Shown: positions 45,313-54,135, numbered from the stretch's first letter. The stretch: 64,000 nt of DNA from Aliiroseovarius sp. PrR006 (GCF_010500215.1 NZ_JAAGOY010000004.1:1488001-1552000), one strand, 5' to 3'. Program-made: numbers and translations. The notes: generated by a model not told the origin, from the sequence alone.

Positions 45313-45993
45313 ATGACCGCCAAACGCAAGATCGCACGCCAAAGCCTTCCGGATGTTATCGCCAATGACCTCCGCGAGCGCATTCTCAGCGGCGAACTGG
45401 CCGAGGGCGAGGTGATCCGGCAAGAGGCATTGGCCGACGAATACGACGTCTCGCGCATGCCCATCCGCGAGGCGTTGAAGCGGCTGGATTCCGAAGGCTT
45501 GGTCCACTTGACCAACAATCGCGGAGCCTCGGTCGTGAAGCACTCCATCGACGAGATTGCCGAGATCTTTGACCTGCGCATCTTAATCGAGGTCGACCTT
45601 TTCAAACGCGCGATCCCCAACATGACGCAAGCCGATTTCGATCGCTGCGAGGACATTCTGGACAAGATGGAAACCTCGTATGACGAAGATGACGTGATCC
45701 AGTGGGGGGCGTTGAACTTCGACTATCACACGGCACTTTATGCGGCGGCTGGGCGCGGCCTGACCAACGAGCTGTTGCACCGCGTGAACCTGCAGTCAGA
45801 TCGTTATGTGCGGATGCATCTGAGCATCGGCGGCAAACGTGAATCTGCCAAAGACGAACACCGCCGCCTTCTGAACTTCGCCAAAGCCGGAGATATAGAC
45901 GCCGCTGCCGCGCTGCTTACCCACCACATCAGCCACACCAAATCCGAGCTTGTGAGCGTGATCGCCGAGCTTAGGGAGGCCGAAACGCGCTGA
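45313..45993 (+). CDS. GntR-family regulator with FCD domain
   Basis: The 226-residue protein has an N-terminal winged helix (about 10-75, with GEVIRQEALADEYDVSRMPIREALKRL) and a C-terminal all-helical FCD ligand domain (about 85-215). In that domain an Asp and three His that usually bind a metal appear in the FDYHTALY and THHISH regions. It probably senses a hydroxyproline-pathway acid and controls the two genes upstream, through the palindrome at 43182. Confidence 0.9.
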   Translation: MTAKRKIARQSLPDVIANDLRERILSGELAEGEVIRQEALADEYDVSRMPIREALKRLDSEGLVHLTNNRGASVVKHSIDEIAEIFDLRILIEVDLFKRAIPNMTQADFDRCEDILDKMETSYDEDDVIQWGALNFDYHTALYAAAGRGLTNELLHRVNLQSDRYVRMHLSIGGKRESAKDEHRRLLNFAKAGDIDAAAALLTHHISHTKSELVSVIAELREAETR

Positions 45994-46029
45994 GCGCGGG
46001 AGGCGGCACAAAATCCGCCCGGCGATCTG

Positions 46030-46989
46030 CTATGCAAGCTCCGGCTTGATGACGATCTTGCCCAGAACCTTGCCCTTACCCGTCCGCGCCAAGGCCTCTG
46101 GAACGGCTGCGAAAGGCAACACGGCGTCAATATGCGGCACAATCCGACCTTGAAGTGCAAGCTCGGCCGCTCGGCGCGTCAGATCCTGACCGGACGGCAC
46201 CAAAAGCATCCCGATAGAGCGATTGCGCGACAGAAGCTTCCCCCCAAAGACGATGGACAACAGCGTGGGCACGTCTCCGCCCAGCGCCATATAGGCCCCA
46301 CCTTCGGCAAGGGCCTGGGATATTTCACGCGGCCCGCGGGTTGCGACCATGTCGAGTATCCTGTCCCATCTCTCGCCCGTTTCGGTGAAATTCACCGTGG
46401 CATAGTCGATCACCTTGTCCGCGCCCAAGCTTTCAAGCCATTCAGTTTTGCCTGCGTTGTCCACCGCTGTCACATGCACGCCAGCCGCCTTCGCCAGCTG
46501 CATCGCCATCGTCCCGGACCCGCCGCCCGCACCGTTGATCAGCATCCGATCCCCGTCTGAAAGACCATCGGTGCCTGCCACAGCAATCCCCCCAGCCTGC
46601 GGGATGCAGGCCGCGATCTCATCCGAGAGAGCATCGGGGACGGCCACGGTTTCGTCGGAGGGCACACAGGCATATTCAGCAAAACCGCCGCGCGTCATGA
46701 CGTAATCCCCCATGACCCTCTGCCCGATCTCAAAGCCGCTGACACCCTCGCCCAGCTTGTCGACAATCCCGACAATGTCCGATCCCAAAACCGGCACCTT
46801 GGGTTTGAACAACCCGCCGACAGTGCGCACCCATGCTGGCGCGCCGGTCAGGTATTCCCAATCGGACAGGTTAACCGCACAGGCCAAAACCTTGACCCGA
46901 ATTTCACCCTTGGCGGGTTCAGGCAGGTCGATATCCGCGAATTGGAGCTGATCGGGACCGCCGTAGCGGCTATAAACAACTGCTTTCAT
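46030..46989 (-). CDS. MDR-family NAD(P)-dependent oxidoreductase, quinone-reductase type
   Basis: The 319-residue protein is a zinc-free medium-chain dehydrogenase/reductase. It has an N-terminal GroES-like fold (about 1-125, VPVLGSDIVGIVDKLGEGV) and a Rossmann domain with NGAGGGSGTMAMQLAKAAG (about 150-170). AAGGA sits seven bases before ATG 46989. It is divergent from a second MDR gene at 47115 with a 125-base gap between the starts. The substrate is unknown. Confidence 0.88.
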   Translation of the reverse strand: MKAVVYSRYGGPDQLQFADIDLPEPAKGEIRVKVLACAVNLSDWEYLTGAPAWVRTVGGLFKPKVPVLGSDIVGIVDKLGEGVSGFEIGQRVMGDYVMTRGGFAEYACVPSDETVAVPDALSDEIAACIPQAGGIAVAGTDGLSDGDRMLINGAGGGSGTMAMQLAKAAGVHVTAVDNAGKTEWLESLGADKVIDYATVNFTETGERWDRILDMVATRGPREISQALAEGGAYMALGGDVPTLLSIVFGGKLLSRNRSIGMLLVPSGQDLTRRAAELALQGRIVPHIDAVLPFAAVPEALARTGKGKVLGKIVIKPELA

Positions 46990-47114
46990 GTTCAAATCCT
47001 TGCTCTAAATCTTGGCTTGCTCGCCGCGTCATAGTCAAGCACCCGTCATCTGGGCAAACCGACCGCATCTGAGAACTTCTTCACCCCCCCTGCCCGGGAT
47101 GCTACACTTTCAGC

Positions 47115-48131
47115 ATGATAGCAGATCCGACCATGAAAGCCGCCGTGATAACGGGCTATGGTTCTCCGGACCGTTTGGAACTGTGTGACGTCCCGCGCCC
47201 AAAACCGGCGAAGAACGAGGTTCGGGTGCGCGTACATGCCAGCACCGCAAACCGGACGGACACGGCCACATTGCGGGCGCATCCGTTCTTCGCACGCGCC
47301 ATGACGGGCCTGTTTCGTCCGAAAATGCAGTCACTGGGAATGGATTTTGCCGGGGTTGTCGACATGCTTGGGTCTGAAGTGTCGTCCTACCAAGTGGGAG
47401 ATCGCGTCTTCGGAATGTCGCCAGAACGTTTTGGCGCACATGCCGAATATCTCTGCATTCCGATTGACGATGCGATAGCCCCTATCCCTGACGGCATTCC
47501 ATTTGATCAGGCCGTCGTTGGTGAAGGCGCATGGTATGCACATGGCACGACGAAGCTTCTGACCGAGGGCAAGCGTTGCCTGATCTACGGTGCCTCTGGA
47601 GCGATCGGGACAGCGGCGGTCCAGCTTGCCAAAGCGAACGGCGCCTATGTCGTTGCTGTCGTTGGCACCCGACATACGAGCTTGGCCAACGCGCTGGGTG
47701 CGGACCGCGTCGTGAACTATGAGAGAGAGGATTTCACCGCCATCGGCGAGACATTCGATCTGGTATTTGATGCAGTGGGAAAAACCTCCCGTTGGGCATG
47801 CCGACCCCTGTTGAAAAAAGGCGCACTCTATTGCGCGACTGACATGGGGCCATATTGGTCGAACATGCTGCTTGGCATCTGGTACGGACTAACGGGAAGC
47901 AAGCGGGTCCGCATACCATTTCCCGAGGACGCACCAGGCTTCATCAGGCGTCTCGCCGATCTCATGGCGCACGGAAAATTTCGAGGCGTTTTCGACCGCA
48001 CCTATCCGCTGGCAGAAATCGCCTCGGCCTTTCGCTATGTTGAATCTGAACAAAAGACCGGGATCGTGGTGATAGATACGCTGGGTGAGTTAGAGTCTAC
48101 CGGCGCACCAAAACCATACCCAGATCTTTAG
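47115..48131 (+). CDS. MDR-family NAD(P)-dependent oxidoreductase
   Basis: The 338-residue protein is in the same subfamily as its divergent neighbour, with MKAAVITGYGSPDRLELCDV at the start, LGMDFAGVVDMLGSEVSSY, and the Rossmann loop YGASGAIGTAAVQLAKANG. The pair probably arose by duplication, though identity by eye is only moderate. The start may be ATG 47115 or the in-frame ATG 47133 (MKAAV), which aligns better with the homologue. A TACACT element lies ten bases before 47115. Confidence 0.87.
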   Translation: MIADPTMKAAVITGYGSPDRLELCDVPRPKPAKNEVRVRVHASTANRTDTATLRAHPFFARAMTGLFRPKMQSLGMDFAGVVDMLGSEVSSYQVGDRVFGMSPERFGAHAEYLCIPIDDAIAPIPDGIPFDQAVVGEGAWYAHGTTKLLTEGKRCLIYGASGAIGTAAVQLAKANGAYVVAVVGTRHTSLANALGADRVVNYEREDFTAIGETFDLVFDAVGKTSRWACRPLLKKGALYCATDMGPYWSNMLLGIWYGLTGSKRVRIPFPEDAPGFIRRLADLMAHGKFRGVFDRTYPLAEIASAFRYVESEQKTGIVVIDTLGELESTGAPKPYPDL

Positions 48132-48172
48132 AGGCTCGGTTTGCGGATAGATGCGCGCCCCGCACCCCCTCC

Positions 48173-48649
48173 TTACTTCGTCTTGCCACCCGTCTTCTGC
48201 GACAGGAAATAGCTGAGCGCCCCAATGACAAGCGCCACCGCAGCGCCATACCCAAGCAGGTCACGTTCTCCGTCCCAGCTGACCACCTGCCCCAAGAAGA
48301 GCACACCAAGCACAACGATTACCACTGCAATCAGCTTGTTCTTCAGGTCATCCAGATTGTTGATCGTCAGCCAGCTTGGCAGCTTCACATTCGTGCTGAT
48401 GAACAACTCGTAAAGCCCGATCGCGACGATATAGAACACCGTCCCAAGCAGGAAGAGGTCAATGATTTCAATGAACTCCAGCGCAAGCGCCTTTGCAACC
48501 TTCCGCGTTACTTCACCGTTCTGAATGGTGCTCAAGATCAGCTGCACCGTCTCGATCAGCCCATAGACAAGCAACGTCGTCGCTGCCAGAAGTGCGCCAA
48601 TCACTGCCAAGATGACCATAAAGCGGCTTGCGCCAAGGAGTGTGCTCAT
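48173..48649 (-). CDS. YqhA family (UPF0114) membrane protein
   Basis: The 158-residue protein has four membrane helices (about 8-30, 58-82, 105-122, 132-150) and FIEIIDLFLLGTVFYIVAIGLYELF, characteristic of YqhA proteins. The function is unknown. It is preceded by a 7-8 bp hairpin at 48748-48779 that probably ends the transcript of the glycosyltransferase gene upstream. Confidence 0.85.
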   Translation of the reverse strand: MSTLLGASRFMVILAVIGALLAATTLLVYGLIETVQLILSTIQNGEVTRKVAKALALEFIEIIDLFLLGTVFYIVAIGLYELFISTNVKLPSWLTINNLDDLKNKLIAVVIVVLGVLFLGQVVSWDGERDLLGYGAAVALVIGALSYFLSQKTGGKTK

Positions 48650-48747
48650 TCTTTTGCTCCGTTTTCGCCTGTCTGCGTGGCACGTCGTCCCACGTCAAGC
48701 ACAGTCTTGTTCAACAGGCATTTCTAAAACGGAACTGATACACAGGA

Positions 48748-48779
48748 GCAACCTGAGCCATGCATAGCTGACAGGTTGC
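48748..48779 (-). terminator. Hairpin after the GT39-type gene
   Basis: A perfect 8-bp stem GCAACCTG/CAGGTTGC with a 16-base loop lies seven bases past the stop of the gene at 48786. There is no strong T run, so its terminator role is tentative. Confidence 0.5.
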
Positions 48780-48785
48780 GGCCCC

Positions 48786-50381
48786 TTACTGGCCTGCGAC
48801 ACCTTTGTCCGCAGCTTTCAACTCGTACAATTTGAACCTCGGATACTGTTCTATCAGGCGATAGGAACCATGAATAAACTCGCGCAGTTCAGGAAGCTCA
48901 TCGAGCTGTTCCTCAGAGGATCGATGATTACCAGTCACCCAAGGCGCCGCGTCTTTCGGTTGCACGACGATGCGGGTGGGAGGAGAGGCCTTCAACCGCG
49001 AAATAAGATCCTGACTGTACTGCCCCTCATAGTGGTTGACCATGAACGGCCAGGAATAGGGGTACTTGTATAGTGGAGGTGTTTCAGCCAAGAAATAAAG
49101 CATCGTCGCATACCCCCAAACAAAAAGCGTATCACCGGGTTCGTGGTACTTGTTCAACGTTGTAGTGAAGTCGAGCGTTTCCGTGAGATCAAAGTCAGTG
49201 GTGGGTTTGAGTTCGGAGAAATACGCACTACTCTGATTGCCTGTCGCAAACGCGATGATCCCATGCTTGTTCGACTTTGCGGCCACGCTGGGAATATAGA
49301 GCGAAAGCAGCAATACGCAGGCAATTCCATAGGACCGCTTACGATCTTCGGAGAGGTTAGAAAAATACTCGACTGCTATTCCGATCAGGAGTGCGTAAAT
49401 TGGCACCAACGGAAGGAAATGATAGGCAAACCCCTTTCCTTGTGCTCCGCCAGACAGCCAGCCTGCAAATAGCCAAAGAATACATAATGCCAAGACGGCA
49501 GACCGCTTGGCCTTCATCCATTCAGATGCAGCGCACAATAGCCCAACAAACACCGCGCCCAGAACATAGACTGAGGCCATTCCGGGCAGCAGGAAACCGA
49601 TTAGGGTTCCTGGAGCCTCGGGATTTTTGTATCCGATATAGCTCATGACGTATTTTTGAATCTCGATAAAATCCGTCCAAGCACCGAAGTAAACGAGCAC
49701 CGCAACCACAGCAGCAAGGGTGATTACTCCTCCGATGCAACAAGCAAGGAAGTCAGTGACGTAGAAGCGGATGTCGCCTTTTCCAATGAGGTTGGCGAGC
49801 AAAGGCACAAATACCAGTATTCCCGCTCCGCCGATCGTATACTTGAAACAAAAAGCAGTTCCGAGGATTGCTCCTGCCCCGACCATCGCAGCGAACCGCG
49901 TTTTGTCGTTTTCACGCCTCCATCCCTTGAGCAGAAGCAAGAGGGCTGGAACCACAAGAAAACCCGCCCAACCGTCCGTTTGCGCGTGTTCCCAATACCC
50001 ATAACTAAAGTACAAAATCGAGAACCCAACAGCAGCAGCGAAACCAAAGATCGGATTTCTTCCCAGTTGCTTTCCGATCTCGATCAAACCAAGCGCCGCA
50101 AGGGTCGCCACAACAAGATCCAGCGCACGGATTGCCATCATGTTATGCCCGAAAAGGGCTTGCGATAACCAGTGCATGGCTGTCGTCAGTGGGGGCTTGA
50201 TGTTGTAGACATCCCGGTAGGTCACAAGCCCTTCATCCAATGCGAAAGCAATGGTGGCGTGTATCCCCTGATCGCGTCCAAAAGGCTCTAGAAGTGTGTA
50301 GGAACCAATGAATGGAACGATGAGCATCGTGAATACGCGCACAGCCCACCAAACTGTCTCACGCTCAAAGTTTTGCTGCAT
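48786..50381 (-). CDS. Polytopic lipid-linked glycosyltransferase, GT39/ArnT-like
   Basis: The 531-residue protein has about ten to twelve membrane helices in residues 10-390 and a periplasmic C-terminal domain. The first large loop carries the acidic DQGIHATIAFALDEG segment expected for the catalytic Asp of GT-C enzymes, followed by YRDVYNIKPPLTTAMHWL. Such enzymes move a sugar from a polyprenyl-phosphate donor onto lipid A, LPS or protein. ATG 50381 (MQQNFERE) is chosen. It is divergent from a GtrB-like gene, the likely donor synthase. Base composition is visibly less GC-rich than in neighbours. Confidence 0.82.
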   Translation of the reverse strand: MQQNFERETVWWAVRVFTMLIVPFIGSYTLLEPFGRDQGIHATIAFALDEGLVTYRDVYNIKPPLTTAMHWLSQALFGHNMMAIRALDLVVATLAALGLIEIGKQLGRNPIFGFAAAVGFSILYFSYGYWEHAQTDGWAGFLVVPALLLLLKGWRRENDKTRFAAMVGAGAILGTAFCFKYTIGGAGILVFVPLLANLIGKGDIRFYVTDFLACCIGGVITLAAVVAVLVYFGAWTDFIEIQKYVMSYIGYKNPEAPGTLIGFLLPGMASVYVLGAVFVGLLCAASEWMKAKRSAVLALCILWLFAGWLSGGAQGKGFAYHFLPLVPIYALLIGIAVEYFSNLSEDRKRSYGIACVLLLSLYIPSVAAKSNKHGIIAFATGNQSSAYFSELKPTTDFDLTETLDFTTTLNKYHEPGDTLFVWGYATMLYFLAETPPLYKYPYSWPFMVNHYEGQYSQDLISRLKASPPTRIVVQPKDAAPWVTGNHRSSEEQLDELPELREFIHGSYRLIEQYPRFKLYELKAADKGVAGQ

Positions 50382-50477
50382 AGGCTGACCTGCGATGGAA
50401 AATGCTTTATGTTTTGATTTACATGATCTTATAACCACTCCATTAAATTGAACAAGACTGGCCAAGAAGGCTTACAA

Positions 50478-51470
50478 ATGAACCGCACATCAATGGTTGA
50501 AACTGCAGATGCTCAGTCGCCCACTGCGCCCGAAGATGCCAGTGTTTCTATAGTCGTGCCATTTCTTGATGAGGCATCAACCCTTGAAACGTTGTGCAGC
50601 CGCATTCAGGCCGTCATGGAAACGCTCGGCCGTGATTGGGAGTTGATCTTCGTTGATGACGGAAGCACCGATGGCGGAGGAGAAATCGCAGCCGATCTGG
50701 CAAGACGCGTGCCACAGGTGAAGCTTGTTCGATTCACAAGAAACTTTGGCAAAGCATCCGCACTGTCTGCGGGGATCGCACAAGCACAGGGCGATATTAT
50801 CGTTACCATGGATGCCGATCTTCAAGACGACCCTACTGAGATTCCACGCTTCTTGGAGAGACTGGCCGAGAACTACGACGTTGTTTCGGGATGGAAGCAG
50901 ACACGTCATGATCCGCTGGGAAAAACACTGCCGTCACGCGTATTTAACCGCATGACCGCAAGAATGTTCGATATCGACATCCATGACATCAACTGCGGCT
51001 TTAAAGCTTACACGCGGCGCGCGGCGAAACGCCTGAACCTTTATGGGGAGCTTCACCGTTTCACTCCTGCATTGCTGCATGCTGTTGGTTTTAACTGCAC
51101 CGAGATCGTTGTTCAGCATCACGCCCGAGAGCACGGTCAATCTAAATATGGTGTAACGCGGATGATCAAAGGCTTCCTTGATCTAAGCACGGTCAAGCTT
51201 CTGACGCGGTACCAGTCGCGACCGCTCCATTTTTTTGCGATGATCGGCCTTCCGCTATTGTTGATTGGCCTTGGCTTCATCGCGTACCTTACCGCACTTT
51301 GGCTGCTCGGAATGGGACCGATAGGGACGCGCCCACTCTTATTCATTGGCATCTTATTTACCGTCACGGGCACACAGATCCTTGGCGTCGGCCTCGTGGC
51401 AGAACTTTTACAGGCCTCGGGCCTGCGTGAACGCGACAAGTACGTCATTGATGAAATCGTCCAATCTTAA
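50478..51470 (+). CDS. Polyprenyl-phosphate glycosyltransferase, GtrB/ArnC-like (GT2)
   Basis: The 330-residue protein has a GT-A domain with VSIVVPFLDEASTLETL, IFVDDGSTDGG and the DXD-like TMDADLQDDP, followed by two C-terminal membrane helices (about 240-265 and 275-300). This is the layout of enzymes that charge undecaprenyl phosphate with a sugar on the cytoplasmic face. ATG 50478 follows an AAGG site. It probably makes the donor for the GT39-type enzyme encoded divergently 96 bases away. Confidence 0.9.
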   Translation: MNRTSMVETADAQSPTAPEDASVSIVVPFLDEASTLETLCSRIQAVMETLGRDWELIFVDDGSTDGGGEIAADLARRVPQVKLVRFTRNFGKASALSAGIAQAQGDIIVTMDADLQDDPTEIPRFLERLAENYDVVSGWKQTRHDPLGKTLPSRVFNRMTARMFDIDIHDINCGFKAYTRRAAKRLNLYGELHRFTPALLHAVGFNCTEIVVQHHAREHGQSKYGVTRMIKGFLDLSTVKLLTRYQSRPLHFFAMIGLPLLLIGLGFIAYLTALWLLGMGPIGTRPLLFIGILFTVTGTQILGVGLVAELLQASGLRERDKYVIDEIVQS

Positions 51471-51482
51471 GACAAACGCGGA

Positions 51483-52190
51483 GTGATCTCAGTGCAAAGC
51501 CTCGTTCGTTCCGCCTATGTAAAGGTCATGCGTCTTGCCCGTGTTGTTTTATCCTTCGCAGGGCTGACACGATGGCTGGAACGCCGTGATGGCCGGTTCG
51601 CTAAGTGGCTTAGATCCCTGCTGGCAATCTATGATATCGACGACATGGTGCATCTGGATATCCCCTGGTGGAGCTTTGATGCGATTGATGCTGTGGATAA
51701 GAAACTAGCCAGAACCCAGAATGCACGTGTGTTCGAATGGGGGTCGGGTGCCAGCACGGTATGGTTGGCTAAACGGGCTGGTGAAGTGATCTCGGTCGAA
51801 CATGATCCTAGCTGGGCAAAGATTGTTGAGCCTCGGCTTAAGCCCTTTGCTCATGTTCATACAGTTCAGGTGAAGCCACAGAAACATGGCGCGATTCCGT
51901 CAGCAAAGTTTGGCTTCGAAGGGCAATACTTTGACGACTACGTCGCCGCGATAAACGATATAGAGGGTGAATTCGATCTGATCGTGATTGATGGGCGCGC
52001 ACGCGAAGCCTGCCTTCAGGTCGCGATCCACCGCTTGAAGCCGGACGGTCATATCCTGCTTGATGACTATAAACGCCGCCGCTATCAGGACGCTGTATCT
52101 GCCTTGGGATTGAAGGCCGTAACCCTAAATGGGCTAGCCGCGTGTCTGCCACTTCCAGACAGTACAGCTCTCATTTCTCGGGGCGATTAA
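51483..52190 (+). CDS. Class I SAM-dependent methyltransferase
   Basis: The 235-residue protein has the SAM-binding motif I FEWGSGASTVWLAKRAG (about residues 78-94), the acidic motif II VISVEHDPSWAKIV, and FDLIVIDGRAREACLQVA (motif post II). It begins with a GTG (51483 or 51492) 12 bases after the GtrB-like gene, so the two are co-transcribed. A sugar or small-molecule methyltransferase acting on the envelope modification is plausible, not shown. The 3' end overlaps the opposing LAB_N gene by four bases. Confidence 0.83.
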   Translation: MISVQSLVRSAYVKVMRLARVVLSFAGLTRWLERRDGRFAKWLRSLLAIYDIDDMVHLDIPWWSFDAIDAVDKKLARTQNARVFEWGSGASTVWLAKRAGEVISVEHDPSWAKIVEPRLKPFAHVHTVQVKPQKHGAIPSAKFGFEGQYFDDYVAAINDIEGEFDLIVIDGRAREACLQVAIHRLKPDGHILLDDYKRRRYQDAVSALGLKAVTLNGLAACLPLPDSTALISRGD

Positions 52191-52471
52191 CCCAAATTCT
52201 CTCGCTTTTCGCGACGCCTTATCAAATGAATATTGTACAGCATCAAAAGCAATGTTGCCCCCATTACCAACGAGATTGACACAGACCCAATCCGAATGCC
52301 CTCGAAGGTAAGAAGCGCCGAGGCCAGAGCGCGCAATGAAAAGAAGCTCTTAGAGACAACAGCCTGTTTTGCTTGGCGCGATTGCCAAGCCTGCAGCAGC
52401 CATGATCCAAAGAACACCACCCCACCGATCAGGCCTATAGCCTCATTGACCAGAAAACTTTTCAATTCCAT
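52187..52471 (-). CDS. LAB_N-domain small membrane protein
   Basis: The 94-residue protein has three membrane helices and resembles the lipid-A-disaccharide-synthase N-terminal (LAB_N) domain: FFGSWLLQAWQSRQAKQAVVSKSFFSLR, then a second helix and LLLMLYNIHLIRRREKR. Stand-alone LAB_N proteins often sit with GtrB-like and GT39/GT83 enzymes in lipid A sugar-modification loci. ATG 52471 has AAGGAA nine bases upstream; a GTG at 52495 is the alternative. It converges with the methyltransferase gene. Confidence 0.78.
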   Translation of the reverse strand: MELKSFLVNEAIGLIGGVVFFGSWLLQAWQSRQAKQAVVSKSFFSLRALASALLTFEGIRIGSVSISLVMGATLLLMLYNIHLIRRREKRENLG

Positions 52472-52566
52472 CAGTAAGTGTTCCTTACTTCGCACGAACG
52501 AATCCGCCGCTTTCGAACTTTTACACTTGAGGTGAGTGTCTGCAATGAGGGTTGTGAGCGTAGTCT

Positions 52567-52797
52567 CTAGTTGTTTAGTCCCGGCGTGTGGTGGGCTGGA
52601 TTAACATTGAATCTTTCCGGCTCTAATGTCCAGATTTTGCAGATGCATTCGAATGGCGTGAGGCCTTGCGACGTCTTCAATCTGCGTGCGTAATTGTAGG
52701 CTGCAACGAAGTCGGTGATGTGCGTTCCAAACCGCAAATGGGTGTCGTAGTGATACCGATTGACCGTCGCTTCCTTGATCGTCCGGCTCATTGTCCG
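52567..52797 (-). pseudogene. IS481-type transposase, C-terminal remnant
   Basis: The frame MSRTIKEATVNRYHYDTH ... FVAAYNYARRLKTSQGLTPFECICKIW ... HHTPGLNN matches the C-terminal end of IS481-type integrase-fold transposases. The usual NGQVER lead-in and all of the catalytic DDE core are missing. Upstream (52800-52980) the frames are broken and no terminal inverted repeat is recognised, so this is a dead fragment. It lies between the LAB_N gene and tRNA-Arg. Confidence 0.8.
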
Positions 52798-52799
52798 TC

Positions 52800-53006
52800 C
52801 TCAAGTTGGGTCGGGCTCTAATCGATGGCAGAGGAAAAATCCCGGGCAGGTCACGTCGCAAAGCATTTTCATCTGGAAAGTGATTCCGCGCACGCTTGAC
52901 AGTAGCCGTAGCGCTACAGCCCCACCCTGCTTCCGTATTGCTTCCAGTGTTTTTCGACGCAGAGACACCCGAAACTCGCAATGATAAGCAATTTAAAAAA
53001 TTAATA
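52800..53006. other. Non-coding or decayed stretch beside tRNA-Arg
   Basis: No intact gene is seen. Minus-strand frames contain short protein-like runs (VSLRRKTLEAIRKQGG) broken by stops, consistent with decayed mobile DNA. A GTAGCGCTAC palindrome is at 52904-52913. The last 25 bases before the tRNA are strongly AT-rich. Confidence 0.4.
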
Positions 53007-53083
53007 TGGCGATCCCTGAAGGACTCGAACCCTCAACCTGCTGATTAGAAGTCAGCTGCTCTATCCAGTTGAGCTAAGGGACC
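53007..53083 (-). tRNA. tRNA-Arg (anticodon UCU)
   Basis: A 77-base cloverleaf: acceptor GGTCCCT/AGGGATC (one G-T), D stem GCTC/GAGC, anticodon stem GCTGA/TCAGC with loop CTTCTAA giving anticodon TCT, T stem GAGGG/CCTTC (one wobble) with TTCGAGT loop, discriminator G and an encoded CCA. It reads AGA codons. It borders a mobile-element remnant. Confidence 0.96.
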
Positions 53084-53137
53084 GCTGGACGAAGCATTAC
53101 CCCCGCCAGCGGTCTATTTTCAACCTGAAAACGTGGC

Positions 53138-53317
53138 TTAGCCGTTGATCTGCTTGGCGACGACCCAAGAAATAGGGGCGGCGACAACGAAACCGGCGAC
53201 TGCGGCGTAGATGATCGGCTGTGCGGTATCCATGCCCACGGTCAACGCGGCGACGATAAGGATGCCGGCCAGAGTGACACCGAGAAGGATATAGATCACA
53301 GCGGCAAGACGTAACAT
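53138..53317 (-). CDS. Small two-helix membrane protein (tandem copy 1)
   Basis: A 59-residue frame, MLRLAAVIYILLGVTLAGIL ... ISWVVAKQING, has AAGGAA upstream of the ATG. It has two membrane helices (3-24 and 33-52). The pattern of two helices with a PISW-V-AK end parallels PVSYYVARAMAGD in the next gene, so the two look like diverged tandem duplicates. I recall similar Rhodobacterales proteins, sometimes mislabelled CTP synthetase; the function is unknown. Confidence 0.8.
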   Translation of the reverse strand: MLRLAAVIYILLGVTLAGILIVAALTVGMDTAQPIIYAAVAGFVVAAPISWVVAKQING

Positions 53318-53387
53318 ATTAATTTCCTTGCATAATATTTGCAGGAGCGACCTTCTGCCCGTCTAAACCATGACGCTTTGATCAGGA

Positions 53388-53582
53388 TCAATCGCCCGCC
53401 ATAGCGCGCGCGACATAGTAACTCACCGGCAGACCAAGCACGAAGCCCACAGCGGCCGCGCCCAGAAGCGGCCACAGACCCGTCACGCCGTTCACCAGTG
53501 CGATCACCACAAGCACCGACGCGACGGTCGAGCCGATGATGCCGTAAAACGTGGCGACGATTTTCCAAAGCGGTGCGCGCAT
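53388..53582 (-). CDS. Small two-helix membrane protein (tandem copy 2)
   Basis: A 64-residue protein with two membrane helices (about 7-30 and 37-58), beginning MRAPLWKIVATFYGIIGSTV and ending PVSYYVARAMAGD. It is similar in length, topology and C terminus to the gene at 53138. A GGAGG lies a few bases upstream of the ATG. The function is unknown; it may be part of a membrane complex with its paralogue. Confidence 0.8.
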   Translation of the reverse strand: MRAPLWKIVATFYGIIGSTVASVLVVIALVNGVTGLWPLLGAAAVGFVLGLPVSYYVARAMAGD

Positions 53583-53628
53583 GGCGGGCCTCCTTCGCAG
53601 GCGGCATAGCCCACGGGGCCCGCGCTGC

Positions 53629-54135
53629 CTACTTCTTCTTCACAAACTGCGTCAGAATGACAATGCGCTGGCCTTCCACGCGGCCCTCGATATGCTCGGG
53701 ATTATCGGCAACAAGGCTGATCCCCCGCACCGCCGTGCCGCGCTTCGCGGTGAAGCCCGCGCCCTTCACGGGCAGATCCTTGATCAGCACCACGGTATCC
53801 CCCGCACTCAGCGTGACCCCGTTGCTGTCCTTGTGGTTTGAGACCGCGGCCACATTGTCGACCCACGCCTGCGTGTCCTCGTCCAGATAGACCTGATCCA
53901 GCAAATCCCGCGCCCACGCAGCCTCCAACCGCTTGAGCATCCGCACCGACAGCACCTGAACCGCCGCATCCTCGGACCACATCGAGGACGCCAGCCCGCG
54001 CCAATGGTTTTCATCCGGCGTGCCGTCGATCTGAGCCGCACAGGTGGCGCAAATCAGGACCGAGGCGTCAGTTGGTCCGCCGGGAACGGAGAAAGAGGAG
54101 AGAGGCGCATCTGCGGCGCAGAGGGGGCAAGGCAT
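53629..54135 (-). CDS. PhnA-domain zinc-ribbon protein
   Basis: The 168-residue protein has an N-terminal zinc ribbon (C3-x2-C6 and C29-x2-C32), a helical middle, and a C-terminal PhnA/SH3-like domain with DSNGVTLSAGDTVVLIKDLPVKG near residues 103-125 and RVEGQRIVILTQFVKKK at the end. Despite the name, such YjdM/PhnA proteins are not shown to act in phosphonate use. It is a single leftward gene. Confidence 0.86.
   Translation of the reverse strand: MPCPLCAADAPLSSFSVPGGPTDASVLICATCAAQIDGTPDENHWRGLASSMWSEDAAVQVLSVRMLKRLEAAWARDLLDQVYLDEDTQAWVDNVAAVSNHKDSNGVTLSAGDTVVLIKDLPVKGAGFTAKRGTAVRGISLVADNPEHIEGRVEGQRIVILTQFVKKK

Noticed and set aside
52601-52981. 126-codon leftward frame upstream of the IS481 fragment
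   Set aside because: It overlaps the transposase remnant in another frame and shows no family features; probably decayed DNA.
53007-53083. Search for an attachment-site duplication of the tRNA-Arg 3' end
   Set aside because: By eye no second copy of the tRNA 3' end was found in the window, so integration by a tRNA-targeting integrase is not shown.
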